From an uncultured Prevotella sp. (GTDB lineage Bacteria; Bacteroidota; Bacteroidia; Bacteroidales; Bacteroidaceae): 17,371 bases of DNA. The position numbers were made by a program, and so were the translations under genes. Position 1 is the first letter of the stretch. The number at the start of each line of letters is the position of its first letter. The notes below the pieces were generated by a model. That model saw nothing but the letters and a program-made list of their open reading frames with translations, made no database searches and was not told the DNA's origin. The stretch is from the NCBI GenBank assembly GCA_900550635.1, contig URSZ01000044.1:1-17371 (forward strand). The letters are read 5' to 3'. Shown here in pieces: positions 1-7,590 of this stretch.

Positions 1-9
1 AAGCGAGTG

Positions 10-41
10 CAAAAGTACAACCGACAAACCAAACAGCCAAA
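10..41 (-). promoter_or_regulatory. Leftward Bacteroidetes-type promoter for a gene beyond the left edge
   Basis: Read on the minus strand, TTTG (38-41) is followed after exactly 20 nt by TACTTTTG (10-17). This matches the known Bacteroidetes -33/-7 pattern (TTTG, 19-21 nt, TAnnTTTG) in full. Transcription would start within a few bases of the window edge and run left, so a minus-strand gene should lie just outside. This makes 1-693 a divergent intergenic region. Confidence 0.65.
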
Positions 42-300
42 CTTTTCCATGACTTTTTTCAAACTTTTTTATACCACCGACACACAAAACACCTGCCTCG
101 CGCACCGCACACCCCTGGAAAACAAAAACATAAACGCACGCAAAAAAATTACGGAAAAAACACGAAAAAAACACACCCCGGCCGGCAGACAACGAAAAAC
201 AACACGGAAGAAAACACAAAGCAAACCGGCACGGACATCAAAAGACACGCGGACGCGACGCGTTTGTCCGCATTTAACACTCCCCAAAAAGACCACTCAA
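42..300. other. A/C-rich non-coding stretch between divergent promoters
   Basis: No convincing gene is seen here. The plus strand is strongly biased to A and C: between 121 and 240 I count 4 T and 19 G in 120 bases. Reading frames stay open on both strands only because of this composition, and their translations are low-complexity Lys/Thr/Arg or Phe/Val/Arg strings. The stretch lies between the leftward promoter and the first 63-bp repeat element. Confidence 0.5.
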
Positions 301-363
301 AAAATATGTCTGAGATATTTTAAAATATGTCTGACATATTTTGAAATATGTGCCTTGTATTTT
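301..363 (-). repeat. Repeat element copy 1: three 21-bp near-palindromic units
   Basis: Units are 301-321, 322-342 and 343-363, with no spacer between them. The middle unit is a perfect palindrome around one central base, with arms AAAATATGTC and GACATATTTT. The first differs from it by one base (GAGAT for GACAT). The third is the variant with core GTGCCTTGTA. On the minus strand the conserved outer flank GGGAGCAAATGA directly precedes the element, so this copy is oriented leftward. It lies between two divergent promoters, about 250 bp upstream of the miaA promoter. Confidence 0.85.
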
Positions 364-532
364 TCATTTGCTCCCACATGCGCCAAAAAGCCCTTTAACA
401 CTACCATTACACGCAACACACAAAAACCACAAAAACACAACCGGCTTTTAACCATTAATTCTTGTCGGGATATAATCAAAACTACAGGCCGGCATCTTGA
501 TTATTTTTATCATATTTGAATAATATAGGATT

Positions 533-575
533 CGGTTCGGTCGGCTGCGGCCGAACCGCAAAGGGCGCACGCGCC
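533..575. other. Two adjacent GC-rich hairpins upstream of the miaA promoter
   Basis: CGGTTCGG (533-540) pairs with CCGAACCG (551-558) across a 10-nt loop. GGCGC (564-568) pairs with GCGCC (571-575) right after it. They form a GC-rich island in AT-rich DNA and have no T-tract on either strand, so they do not look like a standard terminator. Role unknown. Confidence 0.4.
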
Positions 576-612
576 GGCAAACTTATAACAACCCATAAAA
601 CATCAGTTTTCG

Positions 613-644
613 TTTGTCTATGCACTCACCTTTCACTATATTTG
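613..644 (+). promoter_or_regulatory. Promoter of miaA (Bacteroidetes -33/-7)
   Basis: TTTG (613-616) is followed after exactly 20 nt by TATATTTG (637-644), a full match to TTTG-N20-TAnnTTTG. The expected start is around 650, giving an untranslated leader of about 45 nt before the ATG at 694. Transcription may continue into the glycogen genes downstream, since no clear terminator follows miaA. Confidence 0.7.
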
Positions 645-693
645 CATATAATGCGTATTATATACCTTCATTAACCACTCAACAGAATACGAC

Positions 694-1671
694 ATGAATA
701 ACAAGCCTTTAACTGAAGGGCACTACGACATGCTTACTATAATAGGTCCTACGGCTTCGGGAAAGACGGAGCTTGCTGTTGCCGTAGCCAGAATGCTCGA
801 CGGGGAAATCATAAGCGGAGACAGCCGCCAGATTTACCGCGGTATGACACTGGGCACGGGGAAAGACCTTGATGACTATTCAAAAGGAGGAGAAACTGTT
901 AAATACCACCTTATAGATATTGCAGACGCGGGCGAAAGATATAATATATATGATTACCAGAAGGACTTCCTTAAAGCGTACAACGACATAAAATCGTGCG
1001 GCAAGTTGCCCATACTTTGCGGCGGTTCGGGCATGTACGTGGAATGCATTCTAAAAGGTTACCGCATGATTCCTGTGCCGGAGAACAAGCCTTTGCGCGA
1101 CAGCCTGCAAGGCAAGAGCCTCGAGGAACTAACCGAAATACTAAAGGGCTACGGCAAAAAGCTGCATAACACAACGGATACCGACACGCCCAAAAGAGCC
1201 ATACGTGCTATAGAAATAGAAGACTTTTACCAAAAGACGCCCGTTTCGCCGGATGAATTTCCAAATATAAGCAGCATGAATGTCTGCCTGTCGCTGGACC
1301 GCGAAGCGCGTTGGAATAAAATAGAAAAGCGTTTGGGCGAACGCTTAGAGGCCGGCATGGTAGACGAGATACGCGACTTGCTCGGCCTTAATGGCGAGAG
1401 AAGCGACGGGAAAAGAGCGCTTACTGCAGAGGAACTAATGTATTATGGACTGGAATACAAATACATCACTCTCTATGTTATGGGCAAACTAACATATGAC
1501 GATATGTTCAACCAGCTGAACATCGCCATACGCCAGTTTGCAAAACGGCAAATGACATGGTTTCGCGGAATGGAAAGGCGCGGCATAAAGCTACACTGGC
1601 TCGATGCCGCCCAGAGCACAGAAAACAAATCTCATATAATTGCAGAATGGTGGAAAGACGGGAAAGATTAG
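694..1671 (+). CDS. miaA: tRNA dimethylallyltransferase (MiaA), diverged form
   Basis: MiaA transfers a dimethylallyl group to N6 of A37 in tRNAs that read codons beginning with U. This 325-residue protein has the P-loop GPTASGKT (18-25), the DSRQIYRG segment (43-50), GGSGMY (110-115), and the C-terminal RQFAKRQMTWFRG block (about 280-292) typical of the family. It is diverged in places: the usual paired His before LIDI is KYHLIDI here, and the region around the usual GTAKP is GTGKD. Bacteroidetes often carry two MiaA paralogs, and this may be the more diverged one. The second ATG at 730 (Met13) is an alternative start that would place the P-loop nearer the N-terminus, as is usual. It is followed after 100 bp by the debranching enzyme gene on the same strand. 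Confidence 0.88.
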   Translation: MNNKPLTEGHYDMLTIIGPTASGKTELAVAVARMLDGEIISGDSRQIYRGMTLGTGKDLDDYSKGGETVKYHLIDIADAGERYNIYDYQKDFLKAYNDIKSCGKLPILCGGSGMYVECILKGYRMIPVPENKPLRDSLQGKSLEELTEILKGYGKKLHNTTDTDTPKRAIRAIEIEDFYQKTPVSPDEFPNISSMNVCLSLDREARWNKIEKRLGERLEAGMVDEIRDLLGLNGERSDGKRALTAEELMYYGLEYKYITLYVMGKLTYDDMFNQLNIAIRQFAKRQMTWFRGMERRGIKLHWLDAAQSTENKSHIIAEWWKDGKD

Positions 1672-1743
1672 CACATTTTCTTGTTTTCACACAATATTTA
1701 AGAAATATTAGCTTCCATAGCGGGTGATTTATTAAAAAAAGCG

Positions 1744-1751
1744 TACATTTG
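1744..1751 (+). promoter_or_regulatory. Possible -7 box of the glycogen operon promoter
   Basis: TACATTTG fits TAnnTTTG and lies 20 bp before the ATG at 1772. No TTTG is found 19-21 nt upstream, so only half of the promoter is recognisable. The 100-bp gap after miaA also holds a small AT-only hairpin (1693-1709) but no clear terminator. The operon may be transcribed from here, from the miaA promoter, or from both. Confidence 0.35.
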
Positions 1752-1771
1752 AGCAAACAATTAATAGAGAT

Positions 1772-3733
1772 ATGAGTTACTTGAAATTCGATAAGACAAA
1801 AATGACCAATTTGCAGGAAAGTCTCTACAAAGAGATTTTACTGACAAACAAAAGCGGAGCATACGCCTCTACTACGCTCGTGGGTTGCAACATACGCAAG
1901 TATCATGGGCTGCTTGTGGTTCCCATTCCGTATATGGACGACAAGAATCATGTGCTGCTTTCCTCGCTTGACGAAACGGTAATACAGCACGGTGCGGAAT
2001 TCAACTTAGGCCTCCACAAATACCAGGACGGCAGTTTCAGCCCCAAAGGGCACAAATACATAATACATTTTGAATGGGATAAAGTGCCGACAACAACTTA
2101 CCGCGTAGGTGGAGTGTTGCTCCAAAAGGAAATACTTTTCCAGATAGGCGAGCCACGGCTTCTTATACGTTACACCTTATTAGACGCACACTCAAAAACC
2201 ACCCTCAGGTTGCGGCCTTTCCTTGCATTCCGCAGCGCACACCAGTTCACGCACGAAAACTGGGCTGCCGACAAGAGCTATACCGAGGTAGACAACGGCA
2301 TAAGGATGTGCCTATACAAAGGCTACCCTGACCTGTATATGCAAATAAACAAAAAGAGCGAATTCGTTTACGACCCAAATTGGTATCGCGGCTTAGACTA
2401 TCCGCGCGAGCGCGAACGCGGATACGACTCGAACGAGGACTTACTTGTGCCGGGATATTTTGAGACCGAAATCCGCAAAGGAGAACAGATTATTTTCTCG
2501 GCCGGTTTAAACGAAATAAAGTCATCGTCGCTTAAACGTTTGGTTGAAAAGGAAGCCGACTCGCTTGAAGTAAAGGAAAATTTCTACCAGTGCCTTGTAC
2601 GCGCGGCACACCAGTTCCGCATTCAAGACGGAGGCGAGAATTATCTGATAGCCGGTTGGCCATGGTTCAAATGCCGAGCACGCGACATGTTTATCGCACT
2701 CCCCGGCCTGACATTATATATTGGAGAGACAAAGCTGTTCGAAACTTATATGGAGACGGCCATAAAATCGATAGACGATTTTACGTCAAAGCGTCCGATA
2801 AGCGTAAAAATATACGAGATGGAGCACCCGGACATCCTTCTTTGGGCTGTATGGTGCATACAACAATACGCTAAAATTGTTTCGAAGAAAGAGTGCTACG
2901 ACAAATACCACAAGGTGCTTCTGGATATAATGAACTTCATCCTGAAAGGCAAACATCCCAACTTGTTCGTGCACGAAAACGGCCTGGTATTCTCAGACGG
3001 GCACGAAAAAGCGATTACGTGGATGAACTCAAACGTAAACGGCCGGCCCGTTGTACCCCGTTCGGGATATATAGTTGAATTCAATGCCTTATGGTATAAC
3101 GCCCTTATGTTCTGTTCAAGTTTGTTTGAAGAATTTGGCAACGAAGAAGAGAAAGCCTCTACTTACGAATACAAAATAGTGGCAAACAAAATAAAAGAAT
3201 CATTCAAAGAAACATTCTTGAATGATTACGGCTATTTGTTCGACTACGTGGACGGCACTATGACCGACTGGAGCGTAAGACCCAACCAGTTGTTTGCAAT
3301 ATCGCTCGACTATTCTCCGCTTGAACAGAGCGAAAAGAAATCTGTGCTCGATATATGCACAAGAGAACTTGTAACCCCCAAAGGGATACGTTCACTTAGC
3401 CCCAAAAGCGGCGGCTATAATCCTATATTTGCCGGGCCGCCACAACAACGAGACCAAAGCTACCACCAAGGTACGGCCTGGCCATGGCTTACAGGCTTCT
3501 ACCTTGAAGCATACCTTAAAGTATACAAGCGAAGCGGCTTGTCGTATATGGAACGCCAGTTGATAGGCTTTGACGAAGAGTTGTTCTATCATTGCATAGG
3601 AACGCTGCCCGAAATATTCGACGGCGACCCTCCTTTCCACGGTCGCGGCGCACTGGCTTTTGCAATGAACGTAAGCGGAATCTTGCGGGCAGAACGATTA
3701 CTTGACAAATACAATTCAGAACAAACTATATAA
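1772..3733 (+). CDS. Glycogen debranching enzyme (GDE/AGL type)
   Basis: This 653-residue protein should remove alpha-1,6 branch stubs from glycogen in the cytoplasm; no signal peptide is seen. The N-terminal GDE_N part carries GAYASTTLVGCNIRKYHGLL (29-48). The C-terminal alpha/alpha-barrel part carries AGWPWF (294-299) with RD at 304-305, PRSGYIVEFNALWYNAL (429-445), RPNQLFA (503-509), and RDQSYHQGTAWPWL (560-573), then PEIFDGDPP (613-621). These match the AGL amylo-alpha-1,6-glucosidase family, with length typical for bacterial single-function members. Two motif changes stand out: the usual WGRD is RARD, and the usual TWMD is TWMN (416-419), discussed as a finding. It is the first gene of the glycogen set and ends 18 bp before the GT4 synthase. 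Confidence 0.9.
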   Translation: MSYLKFDKTKMTNLQESLYKEILLTNKSGAYASTTLVGCNIRKYHGLLVVPIPYMDDKNHVLLSSLDETVIQHGAEFNLGLHKYQDGSFSPKGHKYIIHFEWDKVPTTTYRVGGVLLQKEILFQIGEPRLLIRYTLLDAHSKTTLRLRPFLAFRSAHQFTHENWAADKSYTEVDNGIRMCLYKGYPDLYMQINKKSEFVYDPNWYRGLDYPRERERGYDSNEDLLVPGYFETEIRKGEQIIFSAGLNEIKSSSLKRLVEKEADSLEVKENFYQCLVRAAHQFRIQDGGENYLIAGWPWFKCRARDMFIALPGLTLYIGETKLFETYMETAIKSIDDFTSKRPISVKIYEMEHPDILLWAVWCIQQYAKIVSKKECYDKYHKVLLDIMNFILKGKHPNLFVHENGLVFSDGHEKAITWMNSNVNGRPVVPRSGYIVEFNALWYNALMFCSSLFEEFGNEEEKASTYEYKIVANKIKESFKETFLNDYGYLFDYVDGTMTDWSVRPNQLFAISLDYSPLEQSEKKSVLDICTRELVTPKGIRSLSPKSGGYNPIFAGPPQQRDQSYHQGTAWPWLTGFYLEAYLKVYKRSGLSYMERQLIGFDEELFYHCIGTLPEIFDGDPPFHGRGALAFAMNVSGILRAERLLDKYNSEQTI

Positions 3734-3736
3734 AAA

Positions 3737-3743
3737 AGGAGGA
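3737..3743 (+). promoter_or_regulatory. Shine-Dalgarno site of the GT4 synthase gene
   Basis: AGGAGGA lies 8 nt before the ATG at 3752. It stands out because the other starts in the window are preceded by A/T-rich sequence without such a site, as is normal in Bacteroidetes. It supports 3752 as the start and may raise translation of the synthase relative to its neighbours. Confidence 0.6.
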
Positions 3744-3751
3744 ATAAAGAT

Positions 3752-5038
3752 ATGAAAGTACTAATGTTCGGATGGGAATTTCCTCCTCATATATTAGGTG
3801 GCTTGGGAACAGCAAGCTATGGGATAATAAAAGGTCTTGCTTCACAAAACGACATGGAAATAACCCTGTGTCTTCCTAAACCTTGGGGAGATGAAGACCG
3901 GTCTTTCCTCAATATAATACCAATGAACAATGTTCCTGTTGTATGGCGCGACGTTCACCGGGATTATCTTGAACAAAGGCTTGCAGGACGTATGTCTGCC
4001 GACTTGTATTACGATTTGCGCAACCATATATACGCCGATTTCAATTATCGCTATACAGACGATTTGGGTTGCATTGAATTTTCAGGCAGGTACCCCGACA
4101 ACCTCATGGAGGAAATAAACAATTACTCGATAGTGGCAGGCGTCGTGGCTCGTCAGCAGAACTACGACATAATACATGCACACGACTGGCTCACTTACCC
4201 GGCCGGGATACATGCCAAGCAAGTATCGGGGAAACCTCTTGTAATACACGTTCACGCCACCGATTTCGACCGAAGCAGAGGACACGTAAACCCTACCGTT
4301 TACAACATTGAAAAAGACGGCATGAACCATGCTGATTGCATAATGTGTGTTAGCGAACTTACACGGCAAACAGTAATAAACCATTACCACCAAGATCCGG
4401 CCAAATGTTTTGCCGTACACAATGCCGTATACCCACTCGCTCCGGAAAAACAAGCCATAATAGACCAGCGACGCCCGCTTAAAGACCGCAAAGAACGCGT
4501 CGTTACATTCTTGGGACGAATAACAATGCAAAAAGGTCCGGAGTATTTCATCGAAGCAGCTGCACAAGTGCTACGCCGTACAAGGCACATACGTTTCTGC
4601 ATGGCCGGAAACGGGGATATGATGCATTCCATGATAGAACTTGCAGCCATAAGAGGAATTACCGACTGCTTCCACTTCCCGGGTTTTATGAAAGGTAATC
4701 AGGTTTACGAAATGTTCCGCGCCAGTGACGTATATGTTATGCCTTCAGTATCGGAGCCTTTCGGCATTTCGCCATTAGAAGCAATGCAATGCGGTGTGCC
4801 TACGATTATAAGCAAGCAATCCGGATGTGCAGAAATTCTACGAAACTGCATTAAAATTGACTACTGGAATATAAACGCCATGGCTGACGCCATATATTCT
4901 ATATGTACGAACGACTCTTTATACAACTACCTCAAAGACGAGGGCAAAAAAGAAGTAGACCAGATAACTTGGGGAAAAGTAGGAAACCTAATAAAAGAAC
5001 TTTATAACCTGACAATATCACGATACTACAATTATTAA
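3752..5038 (+). CDS. Family GT4 glycosyltransferase, probable glycogen synthase
   Basis: This 428-residue GT-B fold protein most likely extends alpha-1,4-glucan chains from a nucleotide-sugar donor. The N-terminal glycine-rich loop is GWEFPPHILGGLG (7-19), as in starch/glycogen synthase-like GT4 enzymes. HAHDW (142-146) is the usual acceptor-side motif. GRITMQKGPEYF (255-266) holds the Arg and Lys expected to bind donor phosphates. SEPFGISPLEAM (334-345) gives the E-x7-E motif (E335, E343). There is no signal peptide or membrane segment. It lies between the debranching enzyme (18-bp gap) and the GH57-like gene (22-bp gap), which is the main reason to assign it to glycogen rather than to a surface polysaccharide. 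The donor, UDP- or ADP-glucose, cannot be told from sequence. Confidence 0.85.
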   Translation: MKVLMFGWEFPPHILGGLGTASYGIIKGLASQNDMEITLCLPKPWGDEDRSFLNIIPMNNVPVVWRDVHRDYLEQRLAGRMSADLYYDLRNHIYADFNYRYTDDLGCIEFSGRYPDNLMEEINNYSIVAGVVARQQNYDIIHAHDWLTYPAGIHAKQVSGKPLVIHVHATDFDRSRGHVNPTVYNIEKDGMNHADCIMCVSELTRQTVINHYHQDPAKCFAVHNAVYPLAPEKQAIIDQRRPLKDRKERVVTFLGRITMQKGPEYFIEAAAQVLRRTRHIRFCMAGNGDMMHSMIELAAIRGITDCFHFPGFMKGNQVYEMFRASDVYVMPSVSEPFGISPLEAMQCGVPTIISKQSGCAEILRNCIKIDYWNINAMADAIYSICTNDSLYNYLKDEGKKEVDQITWGKVGNLIKELYNLTISRYYNY

Positions 5039-5060
5039 TGTCTAAAAATTAATACCAATT

Positions 5061-6431
5061 ATGAAAACAATCTGTTTATATTTCGAAATACATCAAAACA
5101 TCCATCTCAAACGCTACAGGTTCTTTGACATCGGCACAGACCATTATTACTACGACGATTACGAAAATGAACGCAGCATAAGCGAAACAGCTGAGAAATC
5201 CTACGTTCCTGCGCTCGAAGCGTTGATTGATATGGCTGAAAAGAACAAGCATTACTTCAAGTTTGCCATTTCGCTGTCGGGGTGTGCTATTGAACAATTA
5301 GAAAACCATGCTCCACAGGTTATCGACTTACTTCAAAAGCTATACGCAACCGGATGTTGCGAAATATTGGCAGAGCCATATTCACACGGACTGTCGTCAT
5401 TAGCTAACCACGAAAGTTTCTGCGATGAAGTCAAGAGGCTTTGCCGTAAGGTACACTCCATGTTTGGCGCAACACCGAAAATATTCAGGAACTCATGCCT
5501 TATATATTCCGACGAAATAGGCGAATTAGTAGCCGGTATGGGATTCAAGGGAATGCTTACCGAAGGCGCAAAGCACGTATTAGGTTGGAAAAGCCCGCAT
5601 TTTGTTTACAACTGTGCCAATGCGCCCAAATTGAAACTGCTTTTACGCGACTACCACCTGTCTGAAGACATTAGCTTGCGTTTCAACGATTCTTCTTGGA
5701 GCGAATATCCTCTTTTTGCCGACAAATACATGGAATGGATAGAGCAGCTTCCACAAGAAGAACAAATAATAAACATATTCATGGAATTGTGTGCGTTGGG
5801 AATATTCCAACCTCTATCCTCCAACATCCTCGAATTTTTAAAAGCACTTCCGGCTGAGGCCAAAAACAGAGGAATCACATTCTCCACGCCCTCCGAAATT
5901 TGCTCTAAAATGAAAAGCGCCGGTGCCCTAAGCGTACCGTATCCTATTTCTTGGGTTGACGAAGAACGCGACACCAGCAACTGGCTTGGTAACGTAATGC
6001 AGCGCGAAGCATACAACAAGCTCTACAGCATTGCCGACCGTGTAAGGATTTGCGACAACCGCCAAATAAAGCAGGATTGGGATTATCTGCAAGCTACGAA
6101 CAATTTCCGTTTCATGAACACCAAGCCCAGCGCACAAAACGATTACCGCGGAATATATGAAACCCCATACGACGCTTTCACAAACTACATGAACATATTG
6201 GGCGATTTTATAACGCGCGTAAACAATCTATATCCCGATATTGACAACGAAGAACTTTCGTCCTTGCTCACTTCAATAAAGAATCAAGAAGAAGAAATTG
6301 AAATGAAAGACAAGGAAATTGTAAAGTTGCGCGCCATAATAACAAAGCTCACGCGAGAAAGCGAAAAAAGCAAAAAGCCGACCAAGAAAACAACAAAAGA
6401 AAAAACCGTAAAAGTAAAAGAAGCAAATTAA
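5061..6431 (+). CDS. GH57 alpha-amylase-like protein, probably without catalytic activity
   Basis: The 456-residue protein aligns along most of its length with bacterial GH57 alpha-amylases of the glycogen-cluster type: MKTICLYFEIHQNIHLKRYR (1-20), YSHGLSSL (107-114), TEGAKHVLGWKSP (167-179), ISWVDEERDTSNWLGN (296-311) and PYDAFTNYMNILGDF (369-383). At the usual nucleophile position (FRNTEL in family members) it reads FRNSCL, so Glu is replaced by Cys146. At the usual acid/base motif (FMDYETFGEHQ) it reads FMELCALGIFQ (240-250), so Asp becomes Glu242 and the surroundings are changed too. Residues about 397-436 are a predicted coiled coil, followed by a Lys/Thr-rich tail to 456. Position between the GT4 synthase and the nucleotidyltransferase suggests a glucan-binding or regulatory role. 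The frame is intact, so it is not a pseudogene. Confidence 0.85.
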   Translation: MKTICLYFEIHQNIHLKRYRFFDIGTDHYYYDDYENERSISETAEKSYVPALEALIDMAEKNKHYFKFAISLSGCAIEQLENHAPQVIDLLQKLYATGCCEILAEPYSHGLSSLANHESFCDEVKRLCRKVHSMFGATPKIFRNSCLIYSDEIGELVAGMGFKGMLTEGAKHVLGWKSPHFVYNCANAPKLKLLLRDYHLSEDISLRFNDSSWSEYPLFADKYMEWIEQLPQEEQIINIFMELCALGIFQPLSSNILEFLKALPAEAKNRGITFSTPSEICSKMKSAGALSVPYPISWVDEERDTSNWLGNVMQREAYNKLYSIADRVRICDNRQIKQDWDYLQATNNFRFMNTKPSAQNDYRGIYETPYDAFTNYMNILGDFITRVNNLYPDIDNEELSSLLTSIKNQEEEIEMKDKEIVKLRAIITKLTRESEKSKKPTKKTTKEKTVKVKEAN

Positions 6432-6479
6432 AATATAATCCAAACAATAGCCATAATTGCAAATTAAAGGCATAACAAC

Positions 6480-7580
6480 ATGGCACACTCCAAAATAACC
6501 GGTTATTTCCTGTCATTGCTCAAGGCTTCTCTCGATACAAGACAGCCAATTCCTTCTGAAAAGCTAACAACTGATGAATGGGCACAAATATTCGAGATGT
6601 CAAAAAAGCAAAACATGACAGCACTATTATCTGCGGGAATAGAGCGTCTTGACCAAGAGGTTCTACCCCCACGGCAGGTTTTGCTGCAATGGCTGGTTGC
6701 CAACGAGTGTGTACGCAAGCGTAACATTGTCATGAACCGAGCTTCGGCCGGAATACAAAGCAGGCTGGCAAAAGACGGTTTCGCCTCATGCCTGTTAAAA
6801 GGACAAGGCGTTGCTTCATATTACCCGGACCCGTACAAGAGGATTCCAGGAGACATCGATTTGTGGGTGGACTGCAACAGGCATGATTTCATTGCGTATA
6901 TAACCGAGCGGTTCCCTAATCCGGACATAAAGTATCGAGACATAGACGTTTTAATATCAAAGGACATAGAAGCTGAATTCCATTTCACGCCCGCCGTGTT
7001 CAACAACTATTTCAATAATGCCCGGCTTCAGGAATACTTCAGGAGCAACAAAAGCCTGCAATTCAGGAATTACGTTGTTTTAAGTACCAGCGGCGAAAAA
7101 GTATGCACGCCTACCAACGATTTCAACAGAATATATCTCCTTGTTCATCTGTTCAATCATTATTTGTATGAAGGAATCGGGCTCAGACAGTTTGTTGACT
7201 ACTATTTCTTGCTCAAACAAGGGTTTACACAAAAAGAGAAAGAAAACAACATACAAACGCTACGCGAACTTGGCCTTATGAAGTTTACGGCCGCTACGAT
7301 GTACATACTGAAGGAATGCCTTGGTTTGGAAAATAACCTCCTTCTAACAGAACCCAATGCAGATGAAGGCAAACAACTCCTCAACTGCATACTGCAAGGA
7401 GGCAACTTCGGCAAATACGACCCCAGGAACGAAGCGCGTATTACATACTCGCTTGCCACTTTCTGCCGCCACATGAGCCGCAACACACATTACGTAAAAT
7501 CATATCCAGGCGAAGTGCTATCGTCCCCATTCTTCAAATTATGGCACTATTGTTACAGAAAAGCGAATAGATACATATAA
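6480..7580 (+). CDS. Nucleotidyltransferase of the NTP_transf_5 type
   Basis: The 366-residue protein has the signature of the uncharacterised nucleotidyltransferase family (Pfam NTP_transf_5): LLKGQG (105-110), YYPDPYKRIPGDIDLWV (114-130) with the two metal-binding Asp residues of the G-D-I-D motif, EFHF (166-169) at the expected third strand, and HLFNHYLYEGIGLRQFVDYY (223-242), typical of the C-terminal helical part. No signal peptide or membrane segment is seen. The family is expected to transfer a nucleotide to a protein, peptide or small molecule; the substrate is not known. Some relatives occur in polysaccharide or modified-peptide gene clusters. It follows the GH57-like gene by 48 bp and precedes the exported protein by only 10 bp, so it is almost certainly cotranscribed with the latter. 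Confidence 0.75.
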   Translation: MAHSKITGYFLSLLKASLDTRQPIPSEKLTTDEWAQIFEMSKKQNMTALLSAGIERLDQEVLPPRQVLLQWLVANECVRKRNIVMNRASAGIQSRLAKDGFASCLLKGQGVASYYPDPYKRIPGDIDLWVDCNRHDFIAYITERFPNPDIKYRDIDVLISKDIEAEFHFTPAVFNNYFNNARLQEYFRSNKSLQFRNYVVLSTSGEKVCTPTNDFNRIYLLVHLFNHYLYEGIGLRQFVDYYFLLKQGFTQKEKENNIQTLRELGLMKFTAATMYILKECLGLENNLLLTEPNADEGKQLLNCILQGGNFGKYDPRNEARITYSLATFCRHMSRNTHYVKSYPGEVLSSPFFKLWHYCYRKANRYI

Positions 7581-7590
7581 TTATAAAACA

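Noticed and set aside
301..363. Short tandem repeats that might suggest a CRISPR array
   Set aside because: The 21-bp units abut with no spacers, there are only three per site, they are palindromic throughout, and no cas gene is present.
511..518. CATATTTG as a second promoter upstream of miaA
   Set aside because: The -7 box lacks the TA start and no TTTG lies 19-21 nt upstream; the pair at 613-644 is a full match.
7..519. 170-residue open frame on the plus strand in the left intergenic region
   Set aside because: The translation is low-complexity Lys/Thr/Arg text produced by the A/C-rich strand, it runs through repeat copy 1, and there is no domain or promoter in place for it.
5061..6431. 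Pseudogene call for the GH57-like gene because of its lost catalytic residues
   Set aside because: The frame is full length, the other conserved blocks are kept, and the gene lies tightly within an operon, which points to a retained non-catalytic protein.
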